Of a stretch of DNA of 64,000 bases, positions 60,036 to 64,000 are shown piece by piece. The DNA is from an uncultured Eubacteriaceae bacterium (lineage in GTDB: Bacteria > Bacillota > Clostridia > Peptostreptococcales > Anaerovoracaceae), in NCBI GenBank assembly GCA_903789635.1, contig CAIFEY010000009.1, forward strand, positions 1 through 64,000. The letters are read 5' to 3'. Both the position numbers and the translations under genes were made by a program. The notes under the pieces were generated by a model. That model saw only the letters and a list, made by a program, of their open reading frames with translations. It ran no database searches and was not told the origin of the DNA. Each line of letters starts with the position of its first letter. The first letter of the stretch is position 1.

Positions 60036-60073
60036 AGCGGATTCTGCGCAATGCGGGGTCCGCTTTTCTTTGT
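60036..60073 (+). terminator. Hairpin after rpsO
   Basis: AGCGGA (60036-60041) pairs with TCCGCT (60059-60064), followed by TTTCTTTG. A weak intrinsic terminator between rpsO and pnp. Confidence 0.5.
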
Positions 60074-60235
60074 GCATTGTGTTAGATACATCTTACCGCG
60101 CTGGTATTGTGAAAATTTTCGCGATCGATTTTTCGAAGAAAAAAGAAGTACTGAGTAGGAATGTATGGTAAAATATCAGGGACTACAGATTTGAATAATA
60201 CTACTGACTAAACAGGAGGGAGTTGTTTAACAAGA

Positions 60236-62347
60236 ATGGCGAGATTTGAAGATTTTAGGACATTTAAGACGGCGCTGGGCGGAAGACTGATGCAGGTCGA
60301 GATCGGCAGTGTTGCAGAGCAGGCGAATGGTGCCGCTATGGTACGCTACGGAGATTCCGCGGTGCTGGTAACAGCATGTGCATCGGATCAGCCGCGCGCA
60401 GACGTGGATTTCTTCCCACTGAGCTGCGACTATGAGGAGAGAATGTACGCGGGAGGCAAGATCCCGGGTGGATTCATCAGAAGAGAAGGACGCCCAAGCG
60501 AGAAAGCCGTTCTGAGCTCCCGCCTGATGGACCGTCCGCTCAGACCTCTGTTCCCGAAGGGGTTCTTCAACGACGTTGAGGTAGAGGCTCTGGTTATGTC
60601 CGTCGACCCGGACTGCGAGACGGATATCATGGCCATGATCGGTTCATCCATCGCACTGTCCATCTCTGACATTCCATGGGACGGCCCGACGGGTTCCGTC
60701 CGTGTCGGACGCGTTGACGGTCAGCTGATCATCAACCCGACGCTGGAGCAGAGAGAGCAGAGCGACATCAACCTGACCGTTGCCGGAACCAAGGAAGCGA
60801 TCATGATGGTCGAGGCCGGCGCGAACGAGGTTCCGGAGATGGAAATGCTCGACGCGATCTGGTTCGCTCACGACGCGATCAAGAAGCTCTGCGAGTTCAT
60901 CGAGGAGATCGTCGCCGAGGTCGGAAAGCCGAAGCGCGAGGTAGAGCTCTACCAGATCCCGGAAGAGATCGACGAGAAGGTCAGGGCCTTCGCGACAGAG
61001 AAGATGAAGGCGGCCGTTCATAATTCCGACAAGATGACGCGTCTGGACAACATGAACGCAGTAGAAGTAGAGACACAGGAGCACTTTGCCGAGGAATATC
61101 CGGAGAACGAGAAGGATATCGCAAACGTCCTGTATAATATCACGAAGGAGAGCGTAAGAGCCTCCATCCTGGACGACGGAATCCGTCCGGACGACAGAAA
61201 GCTGGACGAGATCCGTCCGGTATGGTGTGAGACCGGCGTACTGCCGCGCGTTCACGGAACGGGACTCTTCAAGAGAGGACAGACACAGGTACTGTCCGCC
61301 TGCACACTGGCACCGCTCTCCGAGGCACAGAAGATCGACGGACTGACCGAGCAGACCGAGAAGCGCTACATGCATCACTACAACTTCCCGGGCTTCTGCA
61401 CAGGCGAGTCCAAGAAGCCGAGATCTCCAGGAAGAAGAGAGATCGGACACGGCGCACTGGCAGAGCGTGCTCTGCTGCCGGTCGTTCCTTCCAAGGAGGA
61501 ATTCCCGTACGCCATCCGTGTCGTCTCCGACGTCCTGTCCTCCAACGGATCCTCATCCATGGCATCGACCTGCGGTTCCTGCCTGGCTCTGATGGATGCC
61601 GGAGTTCCGATCAAGCGTCCGGTCGCGGGCATCGCGATGGGACTGATCGAGCGCGTCGAGGAGGACGGAAGCTCCAAGATGGCCGTCCTGAGCGATATCC
61701 AGGGAATGGAAGACTTCCTGGGCGACATGGACTTCAAGGTCACCGGAACAGAGGTCGGCGTAACGGCCATGCAGATGGACATCAAGGTCCACGGACTGTC
61801 TAAGGACATCATGGAGCAGGCTCTGCGCCAGGCTAAGGAAGGCCGCATGCACATCATGAAGATCATGCTGGAGGAGATCCCTGAGCCGCGCAAGGAGCTG
61901 TCCAAGTGGGCTCCGAGATGCATCGCCATGCGCATCGATCCGGATAAGATCCGCATCGTCATCGGACCTGGCGGAAAGACCATCAACGGAATCGTGGAGG
62001 AGACCGGCGTAAAGATCGACATCTCCGAGGACGATCCGGGTCTGGTCACGATCTACAGCGACGACGCCGCATCCGCACAGGTCGCGATGGACAAGATCAA
62101 GCTCATCACGGCTGACGTCGAGGTCGGCGCGGTGTACGGGGGCGAGGTCAAGAGGATCATGCCGTTCGGCGCATTCATCGAGGTTCTGCCGGGCAAGGAG
62201 GGACTGTTGCACATCTCCAAGATGGCGCGTCACCATGTCGACAAGGTCGAAGACATCATGAACATCGGCGACAAGGTCGAGGTCAAGGTTGCGGAGATCG
62301 ACAAGCAGAACCGCATCAACCTGATCAGAACCAAGATGCCTAAATAA
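60236..62347 (+). CDS. pnp: Polyribonucleotide nucleotidyltransferase (PNPase)
   Basis: 703 aa, normal length. This phosphorolytic 3'-5' exoribonuclease degrades RNA. Two RNase PH-type domains are seen, the first starting 'GGRLMQVEIGSVAEQANGAAMVRYGDSAVLVTA' and the second around 'GTGLFKRGQTQVLSACTL'. A KH domain follows ('IRIVIGPGGKTINGIVEETG'), then an S1 domain at the C-terminus ('EVGAVYGGEVKRIMPFGAFIEVLPGKEGLLHIS'). The start follows AGGAGGGAG. It ends the operon, with a strong terminator 150 bp on. Confidence 0.98.
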   Translation: MARFEDFRTFKTALGGRLMQVEIGSVAEQANGAAMVRYGDSAVLVTACASDQPRADVDFFPLSCDYEERMYAGGKIPGGFIRREGRPSEKAVLSSRLMDRPLRPLFPKGFFNDVEVEALVMSVDPDCETDIMAMIGSSIALSISDIPWDGPTGSVRVGRVDGQLIINPTLEQREQSDINLTVAGTKEAIMMVEAGANEVPEMEMLDAIWFAHDAIKKLCEFIEEIVAEVGKPKREVELYQIPEEIDEKVRAFATEKMKAAVHNSDKMTRLDNMNAVEVETQEHFAEEYPENEKDIANVLYNITKESVRASILDDGIRPDDRKLDEIRPVWCETGVLPRVHGTGLFKRGQTQVLSACTLAPLSEAQKIDGLTEQTEKRYMHHYNFPGFCTGESKKPRSPGRREIGHGALAERALLPVVPSKEEFPYAIRVVSDVLSSNGSSSMASTCGSCLALMDAGVPIKRPVAGIAMGLIERVEEDGSSKMAVLSDIQGMEDFLGDMDFKVTGTEVGVTAMQMDIKVHGLSKDIMEQALRQAKEGRMHIMKIMLEEIPEPRKELSKWAPRCIAMRIDPDKIRIVIGPGGKTINGIVEETGVKIDISEDDPGLVTIYSDDAASAQVAMDKIKLITADVEVGAVYGGEVKRIMPFGAFIEVLPGKEGLLHISKMARHHVDKVEDIMNIGDKVEVKVAEIDKQNRINLIRTKMPK

Positions 62348-62498
62348 AGCATAACAGGTTTATAAACGGCGATACAGACGGTTATATAGACGGTAAATAA
62401 CGGCTATGATGAAGGCCGGCCGGACAGGCTCGGTGTATGCCGGCTGCTTCTGCCAGCCGAAAAAAACAGGTAACCAGCAGGGGAGGTGTTTCCCCTGG

Positions 62499-62544
62499 GA
62501 GGGGCTGCGAAAAATGCAAGGTCATTTTTCGCGGCCTCTTTTTT
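62499..62544 (+). terminator. pnp terminator with the GAAAAATG…CATTTTTC core (copy 4)
   Basis: GAGGGGCTGCGAAAAATG (62499-62516), six-base loop, CATTTTTCGCGGCCTC (62523-62538), then six T. Confidence 0.9.
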
Positions 62545-62654
62545 CAGTTTCCGTGAACGGGCGGCGGCAGTGAAATGATACGACGGCGGGGCGGCGCAGC
62601 GCTGAATTGACGACACTGCTGCGGTACCTGGGCGGGGAAAGATACGTGTACAAA

Positions 62655-62690
62655 AGAAAAAACCCCGGAGGCGGTGAGGCCCCTGAGGTT
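62655..62690 (-). terminator. Minus-strand terminator of the small membrane-anchored protein gene
   Basis: On the minus strand AACCTCAGGGGC pairs with GCCTCCGGGGTT (62661-62690, with one mismatch and two G-U pairs), followed by six T at 62657-62662. Confidence 0.65.
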
Positions 62691-62766
62691 TAATCCGTGA
62701 GTGAATGAACACTCGTTGAAGAAGTATGTAAATGAGGTGAACACTGATTTATGTGCCGCTTGCGGA

Positions 62767-62997
62767 TTATGACCGCTTCGCGATCTTCACGCTGGACAGG
62801 TAAATGACGTTGTTCGCGTCTCCTGTCATCGGCGATGGATTCGTTTCCATGCCGCGCGGCTTCCTTCCGCTGCGCTTCTGCGCCGGGAACTCGATGACCT
62901 GATGTTCATCGTCCCTGCCGCGTGCGGACGTCAAGGAATGTGCATACAGCGCTGCGGCTAACCCGATCGATCCAAGTGCGATTAATGGCAACAACAT
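62767..62997 (-). CDS. Small membrane-anchored hypothetical protein (76 aa)
   Basis: I chose the ATG at 62997, ten bases after AAAGGA. Longer in-frame starts (up to 63030) lie upstream of that site. One hydrophobic segment spans about residues 1-18 (LLPLIALGSIGLAAALYA), with no clear signal-peptidase site, so it is probably a membrane anchor. A polar, basic tail follows (QKRSGRKPRG) and ends VIYLSSVKIAKRS. No family is recognised. It lies alone, leftward, between pnp and ileS and has its own terminator. Confidence 0.55.
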   Translation of the reverse strand: MLLPLIALGSIGLAAALYAHSLTSARGRDDEHQVIEFPAQKRSGRKPRGMETNPSPMTGDANNVIYLSSVKIAKRS

Positions 62998-63422
62998 AAG
63001 AACACATCCTTTCATAATATATATCATCATATATCTTCGATATTATATCGATGATTGTTTATCGATCTGATATCGAACGATCTGGTCCGGTACTGCCGGA
63101 AGATCCGGCCCGGAAACCAGGTTCCGAAAACGGGTAAACGACAGGCAGATTTTCGATTTTCCTGGCTGTCTGCCCCTTCGTTACCTATATTATAATCAAT
63201 ATATTCTAATAAATCCAGTGGTTTTTTGTTATTGAACAACAAAAACTTTGTTAGAATAAAGCGATAAAGCGATGAAATATTTTTCTGATGTAACTGAAGT
63301 GTTGACATGGAAAGTGCGGGAAAGGATGAAAATATTTTCTTTACATGAGCGGGTGCCGCGCGGCGGGCAGGGTGGGCCGCAGAGAATCGCAGTATTTCAA
63401 GGATCGCGGGGTTTCCGGTTTC

Positions 63423-63451
63423 TTGACACCCCGCAGGTAAAAATATATAAT
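63423..63451 (+). promoter_or_regulatory. Consensus ileS promoter
   Basis: TTGACA (63423-63428), 17-bp spacer, TATAAT (63446-63451): both elements are perfect. Confidence 0.92.
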
Positions 63452-63485
63452 AAAGAGCGACGAATTTTATCGTGAATTCATAAAA

Positions 63486-63540
63486 CAGGCCCTGCTGCGC
63501 GTGCAGTTGGGAGATTTCCCGCAGGGGTGATCGGGGCCTG
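63486..63540 (+). promoter_or_regulatory. Structured ileS leader
   Basis: CAGGCCC (63486-63492) can pair with GGGCCTG (63534-63540). CCCTGC (63490-63495) can pair with GCAGGG (63521-63526). The two stems share bases, so they may be alternatives. No T-box features (AG bulge, GGGTGGNACCGCG) are visible, although T-boxes are frequent before ileS. Confidence 0.5.
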
Positions 63541-63557
63541 GAAAGGAAGATTGGAAT

Positions 63558-64000
63558 ATGTTTGAAAAGCTTTCAGATCAGCCTGTTGCCGAGGTTCAGA
63601 AGAAGCAGGTGCAGGAGTGGGAGGATGAAGACCTCCTGAACCGCCGAGTTAAAGAGAGAGAGGACGCAGAGCCGTTCGTCTTCTACGAGGGACCGCCGAC
63701 TGCAAACGGCAAGCCGGGCATTCACCACATGATGGCCCGTACGCTGAAGGATTCGATTACGAGATATAAGGTTATGAAGGGCTTCAAGGTTAAGCCTAAG
63801 GCCGGATGGGATACACACGGACTGCCGGTAGAGATTCAGGTCGAGAAGGACCTGGGCATGAGCGGCAAGCAGGATATCGAGAAGTACGGCATCAAGGAGT
63901 TTAACGAGAAGTGCAGAGAGTCTGTCTTCACGTTCACCGACATGTGGGGCGAGATGAGCCGCCGCATGGGATTCCTGGCCGACCTGGAGCATCCGTACAT
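63558..64000 (+). CDS. ileS: Isoleucyl-tRNA synthetase (5' part)
   Basis: The gene runs off the window; about 147 codons are seen. The ATG at 63558 follows GGAAAGGAAG. The protein starts MFEKLSDQPVAEVQKKQVQEW. It has the class I region FYEGPPTANGKPGIHHMMAR, whose GIHH corresponds to the HIGH motif, then 'TLKDSITRYKVMKGFKVKPKAGWDTHGLPVEIQVEKDLG'-type sequence shared by IleRS enzymes. Of the related synthetases, this matches the longer bacterial/eukaryotic-like IleRS subgroup best. The rest, including editing and zinc domains, lies outside. Confidence 0.95.
   Translation, partial: MFEKLSDQPVAEVQKKQVQEWEDEDLLNRRVKEREDAEPFVFYEGPPTANGKPGIHHMMARTLKDSITRYKVMKGFKVKPKAGWDTHGLPVEIQVEKDLGMSGKQDIEKYGIKEFNEKCRESVFTFTDMWGEMSRRMGFLADLEHPY

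Larger units (their letters stand above)
62348..62766. other. Convergent intergenic region after pnp
   Basis: 419 bp. It holds the pnp terminator (62499-62544) and the minus-strand terminator of the small membrane protein (62655-62690). Between them lies a GC-rich stretch with no supported gene; the minus-strand frames there run through both terminators. Confidence 0.5.
62998..63557. other. Divergent intergenic region before ileS
   Basis: 560 bp, AT-rich. A CGATAT-T-ATATCG palindrome lies at 63038-63050 with further ATCGAT motifs beside it, upstream of the minus-strand gene. A GGCAGA/TCTGCC hairpin spans about 63144-63173. The consensus ileS promoter (63423-63451) and a structured leader follow. 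No supported gene. Confidence 0.5.

Noticed and set aside
63027-63308. 93-codon minus-strand frame in the ileS upstream region
   Set aside because: Runs through a hairpin and AT-rich promoter DNA; no support.
63452-63557. T-box riboswitch before ileS
   Set aside because: The leader is only about 100 nt and lacks the T-box sequence and specifier-loop features.
1-64000. CRISPR arrays
   Set aside because: The tandem repeats have no unique spacers of regular length and no cas genes are present.

Overview
The window is chromosomal DNA of an anaerobic member of the Clostridia (Bacillota) with fairly high G+C. The evidence is a PolC-type replicase, an oxygen-sensitive class III ribonucleotide reductase (nrdD, nrdG) with NrdR boxes, a Feo ferrous-iron uptake locus, clostridial gene order in the translation and isoprenoid blocks, strong AGGAGG-type ribosome sites and Bacillus-like TTGACA/TATAAT promoters. 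Family or genus cannot be fixed from the sequence. I see no transposase, integrase, phage structural gene, CRISPR array, tRNA or rRNA.

Layout. 1-5 kb: a noncoding array of hairpins, a flavoprotein, small orphan genes, a DtxR-family metalloregulator, a pentapeptide-repeat/DUF5758 protein and a multi-pass membrane protein. 5-9 kb: an iron locus (feoA, feoA, feoB, a Cys-rich FeoB-associated membrane protein, a DUF2325 protein) with three similar DtxR-type inverted repeats. 9-14 kb: ribonuclease Z, a C_GCAxxG_C_C protein, and a fusion of an EF-G/Tet(M)-like ribosomal GTPase to a NYN (YacP/Rae1-like) nuclease. 13.8-24.3 kb: pyrH-frr-uppS-cdsA-dxr-rseP-ispG-polC, where PolC lacks its proofreading exonuclease domain. 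25-27 kb: nrdD behind NrdR boxes.

24.3-49.5 kb separates two blocks (…polC and rimP…) that are adjacent in Bacillus subtilis. Besides nrdD, thrS and nrdG it holds accessory genes: an orphan PD-(D/E)XK-like nuclease, a LysR regulator, an alpha/beta hydrolase, two tandem GGDEF proteins, an MsrB-MsrA fusion, an FNR-like reductase, a Fic protein with its own DNA-binding domain and a perfect 35-bp palindrome over its promoter, two flavodoxin-like genes (one stopped by an in-frame TAG), an NA37-nnrE-nudC cluster, an SPFH protein and a zinc-type dehydrogenase. Most of the tandem repeats in the window lie in this segment.

49.5-62.3 kb is the classical rimP-nusA-ylxR-ylxQ-infB-(EFR1 ferredoxin)-rbfA-nrnA-truB-ribF-rpsO-pnp series for translation initiation, transcription elongation and RNA turnover, started by a near-consensus promoter. 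The window ends in the 5' part of ileS, behind a consensus promoter and a structured leader.

The most unusual points are the ribosomal GTPase-nuclease fusion, the exonuclease-less PolC, the Fic/palindrome module, the shared iron boxes, an intrinsic-terminator family with a conserved loop-proximal core at four loci, and strong over-representation of the octamer ATTTTGTC.
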